The translations under genes and the position numbers were made by a program. The notes beneath the pieces are model-generated. The model saw only the letters and a program-made list of their open reading frames with translations, was not told where the DNA came from and made no database searches. A stretch of 64,000 bases of DNA, taken from NCBI GenBank assembly GCA_009760855.2, contig WPIO01000004.1, forward strand, positions 11,666,501 to 11,730,500, written 5' to 3'. Positions 1 through 11,039 of this stretch are shown here, piece after piece. Source of the stretch: Cristatella mucedo (taxonomy: Eukaryota > Bryozoa > Phylactolaemata > Cristatellidae). Within the stretch, counting starts at the first letter, position 1. Each line of letters starts with the position of its first letter.

Positions 1-87
1 GTTTCTCAAAGAGAGCCTTATAAAGAAACCTTTAGGTGTTGCAGGTTCCCCCGGCAGCATGCTGATCTCGTCTGATTAGATGCTAGT

Positions 88-168
88 CTAGGATGTAAAG
101 TGTCCAGAAAGAGATGTAGTTCTCAGAGGGTGCAATACACATGTCTTATTATTATTACTATTGATATT
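88..168 (+). mobile_element. LINE family B 3' tail fragment
   Basis: The stretch reads like the 3' end seen in all family B copies here: a 'GTAAAGYGYCYAGAAAGAGAT' block, then 'TTCTCAGAGGGTGC', then an ATT-rich tail. Only the terminal untranslated part is present, with no coding sequence. It is 5'-truncated, as usual for target-primed LINE insertions. The preceding bases and those up to about 420 show nothing recognisable. Confidence 0.6.
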
Positions 169-424
169 GACTTCGGTGCCGAACGTCCAGGTTCAATTTC
201 CGTGCTGATACCATGAGTACCATTTGTTGTAGCAGGAAAGTACGGTCTAGGCAGGACTATTTGCTCGGCCCGATTTTCTTATGCCTTGTCGGTTCCATAT
301 CGATTTGGAAGCCTCTAGAGCTTGTAGTTGGGCTTTGCAGACATGTTGAGAAAGTATTTATGTCTTCTTCTTTAACATTAGCCGGGCTAAAGAATTGAAT
401 ACTGGCTGATCAAATCATCAATTG

Positions 425-812
425 AGGATTGTGGATACCAACTATTTGGCCACTTGGCTTTTTATATTTCATTCGTACCCTTAAAGACTTTTGGCGACAG
501 AAGCTTTTGCTGTCAGGGTGTTGGGAGGATATCACTTCAAACGTTTTATGCAGCCACATCTACTCTTCTGCTGTCGACTGTTGCTCATTCTTTCCAATAG
601 TCCTGAACTGCTACTTTGGTGCTTCTCACTACCTCAACTGCCCTCTTGACTCAGCCATGCTTCTCACTTTCTCTTTGTTGCGTGAGATGAAGTCTGCTGG
701 CTACTGCACAATACCTAAAACCGCCTAGGCTTGCTACGAGTACCGCCCCGTATAACACCCTCTTAGTCTTCGTGGCCTTGTGTGGTTACAAATGGAGATA
801 CATTACAACATG
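425..812 (+). mobile_element. LINE family A 3' fragment
   Basis: This is a degenerate 3' end of a CR1/L2-like LINE (family A). It aligns by eye with 61255-61630: the 'GGCGACAGAAGCTTT' block, the 'TACCTCAACTGC' block, the 'GTTGCGTGAGAYGAAGTCTG' block and the terminal 'GGAGATACATTACA'. The reading frame of the reverse-transcriptase C-terminus is destroyed. A second family A fragment follows directly. Confidence 0.7.
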
Positions 813-1264
813 TGAGGGAATTTGTTCTGGATAATGAGTGATGTTCTGGAAGACGAGGCACTGGCGTGGTTTAAATTGTACTTGTCTGATCGTGTTCAAT
901 CCGTGTCGTGTGGGGGTCAAGTCTCACACACAAGACAAGTCACCTGTGGAGTCCCTCAAGGGTCCATCCTCGGTCCCTTGCTGTTCTCCATTGATACTCA
1001 ACCTCCGGGAAAAGTGATTAAAGCACTTGGAATAGGATATCACTTTTATGCTGACGATACTCAGCTGTATTTGTCATTCAAACCATCGTAATCTGCTGCA
1101 GCAGCTGATAAACTGAATGCTTGCCTAGCCGACATTCGATCCTGGATTTCGGAAATGTTTTTGAAACTAAACGATGAAACTGAACTGCTGCTCATAGAAC
1201 ACCCTAAGCGTGTGGCTGGATTAGAAGGCTTTGTTCTTCTAATAGGTGATGGTGTTGTACGACC

Positions 1265-1440
1265 ATAAAAAAGTACTAGCTGATTTAACAGCCTCTAGAT
1301 ATAAGAGCCTTTACGGCTATCACCACCTCTGGTAGCGGCGATAAAGGGATCGCCCACCGCAGGATTCGAACCCACGACATCGGCCGAGGTCGTAAAAAGC
1401 AACCACGTTGCCTAGTGTGCCGTCGCGGCTCACCAGCACC
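1265..1440 (-). mobile_element. tRNA-derived SINE (type 2) inserted in LINE A
   Basis: Read on the minus strand, the segment starts with a tRNA-like head that contains a perfect RNA polymerase III B box (GGTTCGAATCC, plus-strand GGATTCGAACC at about 1362-1372). It continues into a body ending near 'GGCTGTTAAATCAGCTAGTA'. It interrupts the family A reverse transcriptase between sequences that are contiguous in the copy at 60780-60840. Related bodies appear near 37085, 46960 and 50725, and a related tRNA-like head near 47860-47920. The A box is less clear. Confidence 0.55.
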
Positions 1441-1770
1441 ACCAGCACGTGTTCGAAATTTAGGTGTCGTTTTCGACAACTGCCTAAATTTTAAAAGCAT
1501 TCAGAAGTCTGCTTCTCTAGCTAGCCATCCCGTCCGATCCCTATCTAAGATCAGGAGCTATTTTCCATAGTGGCTTGCAAAAATTTAACTAGCTCTTTAG
1601 TTCTGCCTCGGCTTGATTATTGTAATTCCCTTTTGGCTGGGCTACCGAAAAACGCTACTAGGTCACTGCAGATGGCTATGAATCCTGCAAGGCTTGATCC
1701 TGCAAGGCTTGTCTGCAAATTCCAGAGGTTTGACCACGTGTTTCCTTTGCTTAAGTTACTTTGCTGATGT

Positions 1771-1822
1771 TACTATTTTGGGTCTCAATTCAAGCAAGGG
1801 TCGCTTGTATACACGGGAATCC
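1771..1822 (+). repeat. 52-base dispersed module, copy 1
   Basis: Near-identical partner of 4338-4389. It replaces LINE sequence between the RT block ending near 1760 and the block resuming at 'GGATGGCTACCGGTTGCTCAACGGAT' (about 1826). Confidence 0.6.
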
Positions 1823-2295
1823 TTGGATGGCTACCGGTTGCTCAACGGATGTAGAGCATAGATCTTACGCTGACCCACAAAGCCCGCCACGGCTTGGCTC
1901 CTCCATACCTAGCTGAACTGCTGCACCAGTTTCATCCTCTTCGTGCCCTCAGGTCCTGTATAGACTCTGTTCCATTCTTCCGCTTAAAGACCGTTGGTGA
2001 CTTGGACTGTGGAACTCACTTCCACGATTCCTACTTAACGACAACTACTCTCCTGCAGCCGACTATGGCACATCCTTTTCAGCGGTCCTGTGCTGCTACT
2101 TCCATCCTACTCACTACCTCAACTGCTCTCCTGACTGCTATGCTTCCCGCTTTCTCTTTGTTGCGTGAGACGAAGTCTGTTGGCTACCGAATGCGTACTG
2201 AAAGCCGCTTATGCTGTGAATGAGCTACACAAAACTCTCTTGTGTAATAACACCCACATTGTCTGTATGGCTTTGTGGGTTTACAAACAAAATTT

Positions 2296-3029
2296 ATTAC
2301 TTTTTAACTCAATTGTTCTAGATAACTTTCATTTCCATGTTCAGTGATTAGTCCACCAAATGGAACCTCCTGTTCTGAGCTACAAGTATCCTTAGTACGA
2401 CTTTTATCACGCGCAAATACTGCCAGTCGACTAATATATCTTGAAGGGGAGCTAAATTTGCACCTTCCAGCGAGCTTCCTTGAATTAGTCAACATGAGAC
2501 ACGATGGTATGGTCTTATTGGGACATCCTGCAGTCCGTTGTTCTTTAGTTCTTTCCAACTACCTCGGATAACTGTATTATATTTAGCCCTGCGATTGCAC
2601 GGGAAGTACATTACCAGTTCAACCGAGCTTTTCCAAGTTACTTCACCTTACTGTGAAACCTTTGTGGAATTCTTGTCACCCAGAACCTTCTTTCTCTGCG
2701 ATTCTACATACTGACTCGTAGCCTTTGCCTCAAGGAACAAGTCCTCATGGTACTTACAGGCTGTCGACTTCGTATCTAGAGCTGTAGCAAAATGTTTCAC
2801 AGTGCCCAATTTGCTGTGCAGTGGCAATACCAGCAGCAACGAGGACTTGGCAAGGGTTCAATTTTGAAATAACTGATGACCTCAAAGCCAACTCATCTGT
2901 ATTTAGCGACCGTGAAGATTTTGACACAGTCACACTCTTTCAGGTGCGCAGAACTTGTTCCGGTCATGGATCAGCATGGCTTTAAGATTCATGGATTTGC
3001 TGTGAGGGGAGAGTTGCCTCTCAATCTTG
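2296..3029. other. Unassigned intergenic DNA
   Basis: No domain, repeat family or splice-site-flanked exon was recognised. Short open frames on both strands at 2304-2571 overlap each other and have no recognisable motif, so they are treated as chance. Confidence 0.5.
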
Positions 3030-3182
3030 CCGAGCTGGTTTGGTCTAGCGGTTACGGTGCTCGCCCCGACCAAGGTCTGACTGAGGTCGTGGGCTCGAGC
3101 CCCGAGGCATATGTGAAGCACCTGAATAGAGATTAAGTTCTTTTGGGGCGCTATATAAATAAATTATATATATTATATATTA
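3030..3182 (+). mobile_element. tRNA-derived SINE (type 1), most complete copy
   Basis: The head resembles a tRNA gene, with an A box-like TGGTCTAGCGGTT near 3039 and a B box-like GGGCTCGAGCCCC near 3092. The body then carries 'GAGATTAAGTTCTTTTGGGGCGCTATATAAATAAATTATAT'-type sequence, closely similar to the 3' end of LINE family B. By family logic such SINEs are transcribed by RNA polymerase III and mobilised by the LINE whose tail they share. A reverse-orientation copy lies at 12432-12575 and 3' fragments lie elsewhere. Confidence 0.8.
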
Positions 3183-3814
3183 TCTGTTCTAAGCGGTTCC
3201 GACTGCCACGAGCAGAGTGTTCATATAGTGGCAGAAGCAGTACCATATTTGCCCGTGAAGAAGCTGGCGAAAGTTTGGTCACGCTATGTACAATCTTGAA
3301 AATTTCAAAATAACACCCAAATCTGTTAACGGTTTTGCACACATTAAGCCTACATGGTATAGAGTTGGATTATTCGTTGGTTTTAATAAACCGGTGCGAA
3401 TGAAGACTTACACTCGCTCTTCTCATTGATAGTAGATATATTTTAAAATTCCAACCTTTTAAAGAAGGCTAAGTTTGACGGAATCAATTGTCTCCTACTA
3501 CGGTCAGCATTCACTGACTAGACGACGCACTACCCAGAAACAATAAAGTTTTTTAGTTATATTATACCAATATTGAGCAGCGGAGTTTGTAACTTCACCA
3601 TCTGCATGTGCGTGCTGCCCAGTCCTAGCGCCTTCAAAGTCTGCCTTCTGGAGTGCCTTCTGACTTGAGAATTGGGTTTCAATAGAAAATGTTTACGGAC
3701 ACGTAATTTCACGTTATCGTCATCAGAGACTGTTTTGGATCACTTGACAATGGAGCCCTGGGTGGATCTAAACTACCGTGGTTGCCTGCTGACATTAGCC
3801 TACAGCAGTGTGCG
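3183..3814. other. Unassigned intergenic DNA
   Basis: An AT-rich stretch (TATATA run just after the SINE) without recognisable coding or repeat content. Short frames at 3151-3342 and 3672-3890 have no motif support. Confidence 0.5.
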
Positions 3815-4337
3815 TATGTATGTATCTCCGTGTGTAACTCCACAAAGTCATAAAGACTATGTGGGTGTTACGCAGGAGAGTTTTGTATAGTGCACTCACA
3901 GCCTATGCGGCTTTCGGTACGCATTTCGTAGCCAACAGACTCCGTCTCACGCAACAAAGAGAAAGTGGGAAGCATAGCAGAGTCAGGAGAGCAGTTGAGG
4001 TAGTGAGTAGCATAGAAGTAGCAGCTCAGGATCGCTGAAAAGGATGAGCCATAGTCGGCAGCAGGAGAGTAGTTGTCGTTGCTTAAGAATTGTGGAACCG
4101 AGTCCCACAATTTAGGACATGCAGAGCTAAAGCTTCTGTCGCCAATGGTCTTTAAGCGGAGGAATGGGACAGCTCATTTATTGTCCACACAGGACCTGAG
4201 GGTGCGAACAGGCTGAAACCGATCCAGCAGTTCAGCTAGGTAAGAAGGAGCCAAGCCGTGGTGGGCCTTGTGGGTCAGCGTAAGAACTTTGCTCTGTATC
4301 CGTTGCTCAACCGGCATCCATCCTAGCTCAGTGGCTT
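3815..4337 (-). mobile_element. LINE family A 3' fragment, reverse orientation
   Basis: On the minus strand this is the 3' quarter of a family A LINE. It runs from the 'CTAGGATGGATGCCGGTTGAGCAACGGATAC' block (RT C-terminal region) through 'CTTAGCTCTGCA', to the tail 'GTAACTCCACAAAG' read in reverse. It ends abruptly at its 5' end beside a 52-base sequence (4338-4389) that also occurs inside the LINE copy at 1771-1822. The reading frame is broken. Confidence 0.8.
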
Positions 4338-4389
4338 TACTATTTTGGGTCTCAATTCAAGTGAGGGTCGCTTGTGTACACGGGAATCC
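4338..4389 (+). repeat. 52-base dispersed module, copy 2
   Basis: It begins TACTATTTTGGGTCTCAATT and ends TACACGGGAATCC, and differs from 1771-1822 at a few positions only. Both copies touch family A LINE sequence, but the LINEs are in opposite orientation relative to the module. It is therefore not simply LINE sequence. Confidence 0.6.
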
Positions 4390-4589
4390 ATTCAGATCTT
4401 GACTCTTTAATTTGTTGATCAAAGCAGGTGGTAAAATTGGAAAATCCTCGCCGGTTGCTAGTTAGCAGCACTGAACTTACCATCCGCTGTTAGGTCTACT
4501 TAGGCCAGTTGAGTTGACTGAAGTTTGGCCGATTCGTCTTTGCAAGAAAACTTGACGGCACTGCATTCATTAGAGGATATAATAATGAT

Positions 4590-4745
4590 AATACAATTCA
4601 TTTGTATAGCGCCATAAGAGAACTTATTCTCTATCCATGCACTTCACATGTGCCGCAGGGGTCGCGCTTACGAAATCTCATCAAATGTATTCACCTTGAC
4701 TTCGGTCATTAAATGCGAGCATCTTGACCCTTCGAATAAATCCCC
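4590..4745 (-). mobile_element. Degenerate SINE (type 1), reverse orientation
   Basis: It starts on the plus strand with AATTCATTTGTATAGCGCCATAAGAGAACTTA, the reverse complement of the shared SINE/LINE tail, followed by 'CACTTCACATGTGCCGCAGGGG' and a decayed tRNA-like head ending near 'GCGAGCATCTTGACC'. The head is too diverged for clear promoter boxes. Confidence 0.5.
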
Positions 4746-5700
4746 TTACAGCTATAAGCCTACCGTCTGCTTCCGCCACTGCTACTGTGTTTGACAAAGT
4801 TGTGCTCATTGAAGCCGCTGCGTTTGGAAACCTCAACCAAGGCGTGTTTCTTCTCTAAAAAAGAAATACCTGCCGTCTTCCGAAGTTTTTGAGTATTGAA
4901 GATAGGGCAGTAAGGCTCAGCACCTACGAGATGCCGGGATTAATAGGTGATGCTTTTTGAGAGGCTTCTGCGTCACGTTTTCTGTCATCAGCTGCTTGCA
5001 ATCCCAGTATCTCATAAATGTAAACATTTTCAAAGCACCCTCAGACGACAAATTAAATACTTATGATCAACTTGCGTCCCTAAAGAATCCGGGAAGTAAC
5101 CGTTTGCAAGCAGATTCACCGGTGCACGTCGACAGTCGTCCACAAGAATGAGATCTCAATTACCACGATTAGGCAGCATATTGCATATTTAGTATCATGG
5201 TTTATTTTTTAAAACTAGCCTTACCAGTATGGACTGCTCGGGGTGCTTGCGTAAATAAAGCTCCGTGATGGAACTAGACTGGTAGTGGTTATCAGTTTCA
5301 GGGTGAACCACAGCGAAATGACAGCAGTATACGGGTTGCACATCAGAAAAGCTTGGTCAGGACCATTTGGACACCTAGTGGTTTTCAATGATGCCTTCTA
5401 ATGAAAAGAGTTTCCTAAGCCGTCTTTATTCTTCTTATGATGTTTTCAAGAAGAATGTAGAAGAAGTTATAGCGTCAAAAGAGTGCTCGGCTTCACGCTG
5501 ACTATCGCAGGCTAAGTCAAGATTAAATTCTAGGAAGAATCATTTATGTGTTTTTTTTTATAAAGCATTGGGATTTTTTGCAGATTCACTTATAGTAAAC
5601 TAATTGAATAAAAAAACAAATTTATAAAATCAGACCATTTTAGACATGTATATACAGAATCACCCTTCATAAAAACAAGCTTACAAAGAAGCAACTTAAA
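4746..5700. other. Unassigned intergenic DNA
   Basis: No motif-bearing open frame or recognisable repeat was seen. The stretch 5540-5660 is A/T-rich with oligo-T and oligo-A runs. Confidence 0.45.
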
Positions 5701-5704
5701 AACA

Positions 5705-5990
5705 CAAAACAGCAACTCAACGGTGACTCAAACCCACGATCTGAGTAGTGAAGTGCGAGCATAATGACGCTTGGATAAGACCCAGGGGTAAAAGTCGTTA
5801 GGTCCATGCTTTAGTAGCGCATCGGAGAGGTAGACGCTGGTGGCGTTAGCCGGTTTGTGTACTCGTATGGAATGCCGCGATTGGCTGACTCGGGTCCTTA
5901 AGAATTCTGACGTCGAAAGTCTGGTCAAGTGATATCTCGGGACTTCGAGTAGAGAGCCACTGCGCGTTCGGTTAACGGCGACGGGTTGCA
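5705..5990 (-). repeat. Possible tRNA-like SINE relic
   Basis: Near 5725-5785 the plus strand reads 'GACTCAAACCCACGATCTGAG...GTGCGAGCATAATGACGC', which resembles a reversed tRNA-like B-box region with following anticodon-arm-like sequence. The rest to about 5990 is GC-richer and unassigned. Evidence is limited to this resemblance. Confidence 0.3.
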
Positions 5991-6019
5991 CAGGCGAGGG
6001 GAAGCCAATTAGGCTCCCC

Positions 6020-6317
6020 GCTGCAATAATGAGATAATAATAAGAATAACACTAATATATTTGTATAGCGCCATTTTCTGCAAAGGAAGCAAGATCGAAT
6101 GCTTAGTGGTCAATGACAACAAGCATAACATGGTTAGAGGTGACATGCCACACGACATGCACAGGGTCAGCATGCAAATTTGATTAGTTGCAGCATTCAC
6201 AGTGTCAGCACGCGTAAGCACGCAAAGGCAGAATCGCATGCACTCACTAAAGGCTTTGATGAATAGAGGCGTTTTTGGCTTCTTTTAAAATGCGGTCAAG
6301 TCAGGGAATGACGTAAC
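6020..6317 (-). mobile_element. LINE family B, 3' half (left half of a split copy)
   Basis: Read on the minus strand, this is the last part of the family B reverse transcriptase ('ACCGCATTTTAAAAGAAGCCAAAAACG', compare 23125-23155) followed by the 3' untranslated region and an ATT-rich end. It stops at 'GACGTAAC' (6310-6317). The immediately preceding LINE sequence is found 11 kb away at 17452 onward, where it starts after 'GACGTGAC'. Together they look like one LINE cut by an insertion. Confidence 0.75.
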
Positions 6318-6555
6318 TTGTCCACGCTATGGATACAAACTTTATGTGTGTGACGTATGGGAGCTCTTCGTCGCTGCCATGTTTCTGCTACTGCCGGCGT
6401 ACGTTCGTGCACTGTTGCAGCACCTACAAGTATCTAGCCGCACTGCAAGGTTCAGGAGTCGCCGGCATTCGTCGCGCGTCGGCTGAGGCGAGCACCGTTT
6501 ACGTGTTTGCGACCCAGCTCTGACCGGGTGTGGAATCCGCTCATTCCGTTTGTAA

Positions 6556-6690
6556 CATTATGTAAAAATGCTCCTTGCTTCAAAAGATTTTGCCCCTCCT
6601 GGAGTTGCTTGCATACGTTCGCTTACGCTCGCACCTAGTCAGGGACAAATGTTTTCAAGCCAGATGTGGCATTTTGATGCAACACTGTGC
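6556..6690 (+). repeat. Left terminal inverted repeat-like segment of the element
   Basis: Blocks such as AAAATGCTCCTTGCTTCAAAA, CCTCCTGGAGTTGCT, TACGCTCGCACC and AGTCAGGGACAAA match, in order, the reverse complement of 17320-17436 with scattered differences and small indels. It starts about 240 bases inside the proposed left boundary. The outermost right repeat may therefore have been lost, or the left boundary may contain extra DNA. Confidence 0.6.
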
Positions 6691-6840
6691 TTATCATTAT
6701 GTGATGAACAGTACATTACTTTTGCAATTTCATTCGTTGAGTAATACATTTATATATTAAACTATCAAACGCAATTTTTAGCTTTTCATAATGACGAATA
6801 GTTTAGGAAGGGGAACTATTTTCACACTGAGGCAAGAAGA

Positions 6841-7246
6841 CTTGTGAACATTGACGATATTATTCCATCCAGGTTACCTAGAGATAAGCGCTTTGCTGTC
6901 AGGTTGCCAAAGGACGGTGGTAATGCTAGTAATGAATTTAACGAGTTAAGACGAAGAGTTATTGGTGAGAGTACTACAATGGATGTTTTATTTAGTAATT
7001 TTGTTATTCCTCGATCTAATGAGTAAAGGCGTCTGACAAGTTTAACTTATTCAGCCTGCATACTCTCGTTAAGCTGCTTATATGAAAAAAAAAATTAATT
7101 TCTTCTCGTGTTGATGATATTAGGTTTCTATCTACCTCTCCTTTAAATGCAATTTCTAGGAGTGATTACCATCCTGTAACACCTAATCAAGTTAAGTTAA
7201 TAAAAGAAGTGATTGATCTTGCAACAGAAAATGCTTTCAATTCTGT
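6841..7246 (+). pseudogene. Coding relic of unknown family, left end of the element
   Basis: An open frame at 6844-7023 (60 residues, including RFAVRLPKDGG and RRRVIGEST) continues in broken frames to about 7246. Composition and strand match the polymerase relic that follows. It could be the diverged N-terminus of the polymerase gene or a separate small gene. No family motif is recognised. Confidence 0.35.
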
Positions 7247-7396
7247 GTAGGTTATACACGGAATTAGTTTTTCACTTTTGTTAGTTGTAATTTTGTTCAT
7301 AAAAGCGATTTATGTTACGTCCCATCGCCAAAAACTATTTATTTTTAGCAAGAAGTGAGGCAATTATGTAGACAATAATAGCACTTACTGTGGATT

Positions 7397-10110
7397 ATGG
7401 TGTGTGAAGATTCTTGCATCCTATTAAAAAAAGAGAAAATTAATGATGTGAAACAACACCTAGATACCACATATTTAAGTGTAAAAGATCATATTCTTGG
7501 ACTTGTTAGACCTCTTAAAGGTGCTGATACTAAATTATTAGGTAGAATACTAGGTGTCCGCATAATGTTTTTTGTATCATTAGAAGGAAGGAGGATCATT
7601 ATTAAAGTCTACGAAGTTGAATAAAGAGATTACTGGTAGACAAGTTAATCTTTTACTATTAGGCACGAAGATATTGAACATTGCATCATGACAGCTAGAT
7701 TTAATTTACTTTGTACTACTCCAAAATCTGAAGGCTATTTTTTATTGTCATCCGTGTTTAGGTATTTTGACAGTAAATCATTGGCTAATCATTTGTTAAC
7801 TTGCAATGGTCTTAGTTGTCACCCAAAGACTTGTTAAATGTCTAAGAATATTCAACCAAGGTTTAATTATTTGCACGCTCTTGGATTCTCTATATGTTTT
7901 TATCCGGATTTTGAGAGTCTATGTGTTCAGAATTGTTCTGTTTGTTATGTCGGTGTTTGTAATTTTACTTCTCAAATTTGTAGCCACAAGACTAAGACAG
8001 GACAGTGTAATACTACTGATGATAGAGATGGTACTTATACGACTGATACCATGCATATACCTTGTGGTGCTGCTTTTATTATGGTAGATTGGACTGGCAA
8101 GGTTGCTCACACTTTTATTCATTGGTCAAATGATCGTGTTTCTTTGTTTTTGGCAGAGTTATTGAACACAGTTGACATGGTTAAGGAGAGATTAACAAAT
8201 ACTGTATTCGCTTAGATTTATATGACTGAGGAAGATAAGACTGTTTACGAAAAGTCTAATTACCGTTGGATGTGTACAAATATAGTACGCGGTAATAGTA
8301 AAAAGGCTAGGGTTCCTTGATATTTTACTGGTAAGTTAAGGGAGCAGTGCATATATCATGCAATACTCTTGCAAGGTTTTGTCCTATGAATTGGAAGCTA
8401 CAAATGTTTTTCTTAATCTTCGTGGATATGATACACATTTGATTAATAAGGAATCAGCCAATTTGGTGCTTTGTCAAAACCAAGTGCATATACAATAAAA
8501 AATATATGATGCTCGCGGTGAAACATATCGAATTCAAGGATACTATGAATTTTATGAATGACCCTTTGGATGATATCGTTGGATTTATATCTATTAATTT
8601 ATCAAATTTTAGTGTTACTGAGCAGGTATTCACCAAAGTATATGCTAATATGGATTCTGATGAGCCGTTGAAGCTACTAATTAGGAAAGAGTTTAACCTT
8701 AACAATATATGAACTCTTTTGATAATTTTACTGAAATTACTCTTTAACGGTTGAAGCTTTTAGGTCTTCATTACAATTTAGTAAGGATATTACCAGTTCA
8801 GATTATGAGTTTCTAAGGAAGTAATGAGTAAGTTTGGTCATAACGATCTTAGGGATAATCACGATCATTGCTTAATGGCAGATGTTATGCAACTTGCAGA
8901 CTGCTTTGAGACGTTTAGGAATAAATTAGGTGAGCTATTTAAATTAGACCCAGCTAACTATCTATCTGCTCCACAGTATGTGTGGTCATGTTGTTTATAC
9001 CTAACACGTACTACTCTGGAGTTACTCTCTAAGAATGAAGGTGATGAGTCTTATCATGATTTTAGGAGATTTATTAGGAGAGGTATTGGTCAAGTCACAA
9101 AAAAGGTATGCTAGAGCTAATAATCCCAGGGTATCTGGTTATGACGGTAGTAAGCCTAAACTAAGTATAATGTAGTTGAATGCTTACAGTTAACCAACGG
9201 TTGTGAAATGGTACTTACCTGTTAGTAATACTAAGGTGGATTTGCTTTCTAATTGGAATACTGAAAGATTTATAAATTTACCACATGATTGGCCGTAGGG
9301 GATATTTATGGAGATCGAAATTTGTTGTCCCGAGTCACTACACGATCTTCATAGGGTTATCCTCTCTGAGCTGTTGCTAGAGTAGTTGATTTCAGTGAAT
9401 ATTCAGTTTGTCAGAAATCTTTCAATCCCGGTTATGCAGACATAAAAGTTAATATACATATCCACAGTTATGAGCTAGGAAATAATTGGGCATTACTAAG
9501 TTAGATAGTGTATTACGCTTGATCAAGCTGCTTAGGCAAAGCCATTCATAGATATTTGTGACTATTGAATGCTGATACAGACTTAATTAGTTATTGAAAA
9601 AAAGTGACTAGCTTGATCCAGAGTTAGAAGGAATTAAGGATACGTTTTATGCAGAGGAATTTAGAATTTTCAAGGATGAGGTTAGGAGAAAGCAATTGGG
9701 AGGTTTGTGCTCGTAGCCATAAATTATATTTTGTTAGTATTGTGGGGGAAACTGATTAATTCATGATTAAGGCTTAGGAAGCTCATATAAGTGTTGGTCG
9801 GTGAGAAAAGCTAAGTCACGATTCATATTAAGATTGTTTACACACTGTTAACAAATTGCTCAGAGATGGTGCTATTACAGATGCTGTTGCAATGAATGAT
9901 TTTAATACATCTTTGACTAGGGAATATCATAAGATAGGACGAAAGGGTCGTACAATTTCCACTAAAGAATGTAAAAAAAGCATTATCGGCATTTGATTCT
10001 AAAAGATACCAGCTCAACAGCGAGTGCCGTCGTTATGGTTATGGGCATTACAGGATTAAGAAAACTGAAGATTATTGTGACAAGTGCGGGATCTGAATAA
10101 TGATGAGGAG
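7397..10110 (+). pseudogene. Broken protein-primed family B DNA polymerase (Polinton/adintovirus type)
   Basis: This family copies linear DNA from a protein primer and is the hallmark replicase of Polintons and related viruses. Landmarks appear in order. A zinc-knuckle-like region lies near 7700-7840. The Exo I-like YPDFESL is at about 7901-7921, with the metal-binding D and E kept. YFTGKLR is near 8320, FMNDPLDD near 8550 and ADVMQLADCFETFR near 8880-8920. LDPANYLSAPQYVW lies near 8945-8985, followed by RRGIGQVTK near 9078-9104. SKPKLSIM next to motif A is near 9150. NADTDL (motif C DTD at 9574-9582) and the C-terminal YGYGHYRI (10034-10057) complete the series. About ten or more stops and frameshifts break it; motif A is damaged by a stop and lacks its aspartate. 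The span (about 900 codons) fits the family. It is inactive. Confidence 0.85.
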
Positions 10111-10295
10111 AATACCAGAATTCAGAAGTGTGATATCTCTGATAAATTAACGGAATGATCAGGAAATAAGAGGAAAACTCATTACAAAGATCATTAAGTC
10201 AGAAAAAAGAAATCTTTAATAAGTCAAGATAGTGTTCAGGTTTTTACGGTCTATGAATTAATATGTTCTTTAGTTTTTTAAATACAGTATAGGAA

Positions 10296-10851
10296 AATGG
10301 CAGGAAATACTAGTACTCCAGATATATCCGATCATAATGTTTCTATATTTCTACTCCTGCGACTCGGGTTAACTCTTATGTCGATTACCTGGTTAGATTT
10401 AGGATGACTGCTTAGTCATCGTAAGTCATCGTAATCTTAGTCAGAGTCCAAATACTTGACTCGGGTCTCTATTATTGCTGATAAGTCTGCAAACAAGTTT
10501 TGCGTAAATGAGTGTGATGCGGAATCACAAAGAGTAATCGTTCCTGGAGTAAGTAAAGTAACAACTGAGCTAGAAGGATCTGTTTGGTCAAAGGTAGACA
10601 ATCTTCCAGGTAGTCATGGCGAAATCACATCACCCACAACATGGATTGCTAGTCAACTTCCCACGATTTCAACGCTTATCTCCGGTGTCTCTGATATTAA
10701 GCCAGATGTCTCAAGTATTTTCAAGGACGAGTGTTATGCAATCCTGCCTGATATCACTGATGGAACCAGTGCTTGGCAAAAGACGACAGTAGGTGCTGTA
10801 GCCGCCTCAACACCTACTGTTCTGCTTGTTCCAGGTTGTTTCGGTTGTTGA
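10296..10851 (+). pseudogene. Ser/Thr-rich coding relic downstream of the polymerase, unknown family
   Basis: An ATG at 10297 opens a short frame (about 34 codons). After a frame change, a 131-codon open stretch (10456-10851) runs to TGA. It has many Ser, Thr and Val residues, several Asp-Ile/Val repeats, no Cys-rich zinc motif and no clear membrane segment. Its position and composition suggest a structural or accessory gene of the same element. The open stretch is the longest uninterrupted frame left in the element, though no homologue is recognised. Confidence 0.4.
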
Positions 10852-11039
10852 TTCTGTTTTCCGGTTTTTTTCACCTGTTAATCCTATTTTTCCTTACTAA
10901 GAAGCTTATAATATAGAAAGAATCTAATTCCGATAGAAACTCGATGTACCGATAGCCTCTCTGAAGTAGTTGGCCAGCAAAATAGCAACTTCAAAATCGG
11001 TTTTTTTCCAATGGGTCGCATAGAAGACATTCGAAGTTG

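Larger units (their letters stand above)
820..2295 (+). mobile_element. LINE family A copy: reverse transcriptase core to 3' end, broken
   Basis: This is a non-LTR retrotransposon relic (CR1/L2-like). An open stretch at 822-1091 encodes the reverse-transcriptase core, with the VPQGSILGPLLF block and the catalytic FYADDTQLY (YADD) box at about residues 76-84. Stops and frameshifts follow, but the distal RT/thumb region (LDYCNSLLAGLPK at about 1610-1650) and the 3' tail are recognisable. The endonuclease half is absent (5' truncation). A tRNA-derived SINE interrupts it at about 1265-1440, and a 52-base sequence also found at 4338-4389 lies at 1771-1822. It is not functional. Confidence 0.85.

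Noticed and set aside
3030-3110. Possible true tRNA gene
   Set aside because: A and B box-like sequences are present, but the unit continues into a LINE-type tail, recurs at 12432-12575 with the same tail, and the arms do not pair as a clean cloverleaf; a SINE explains it better.
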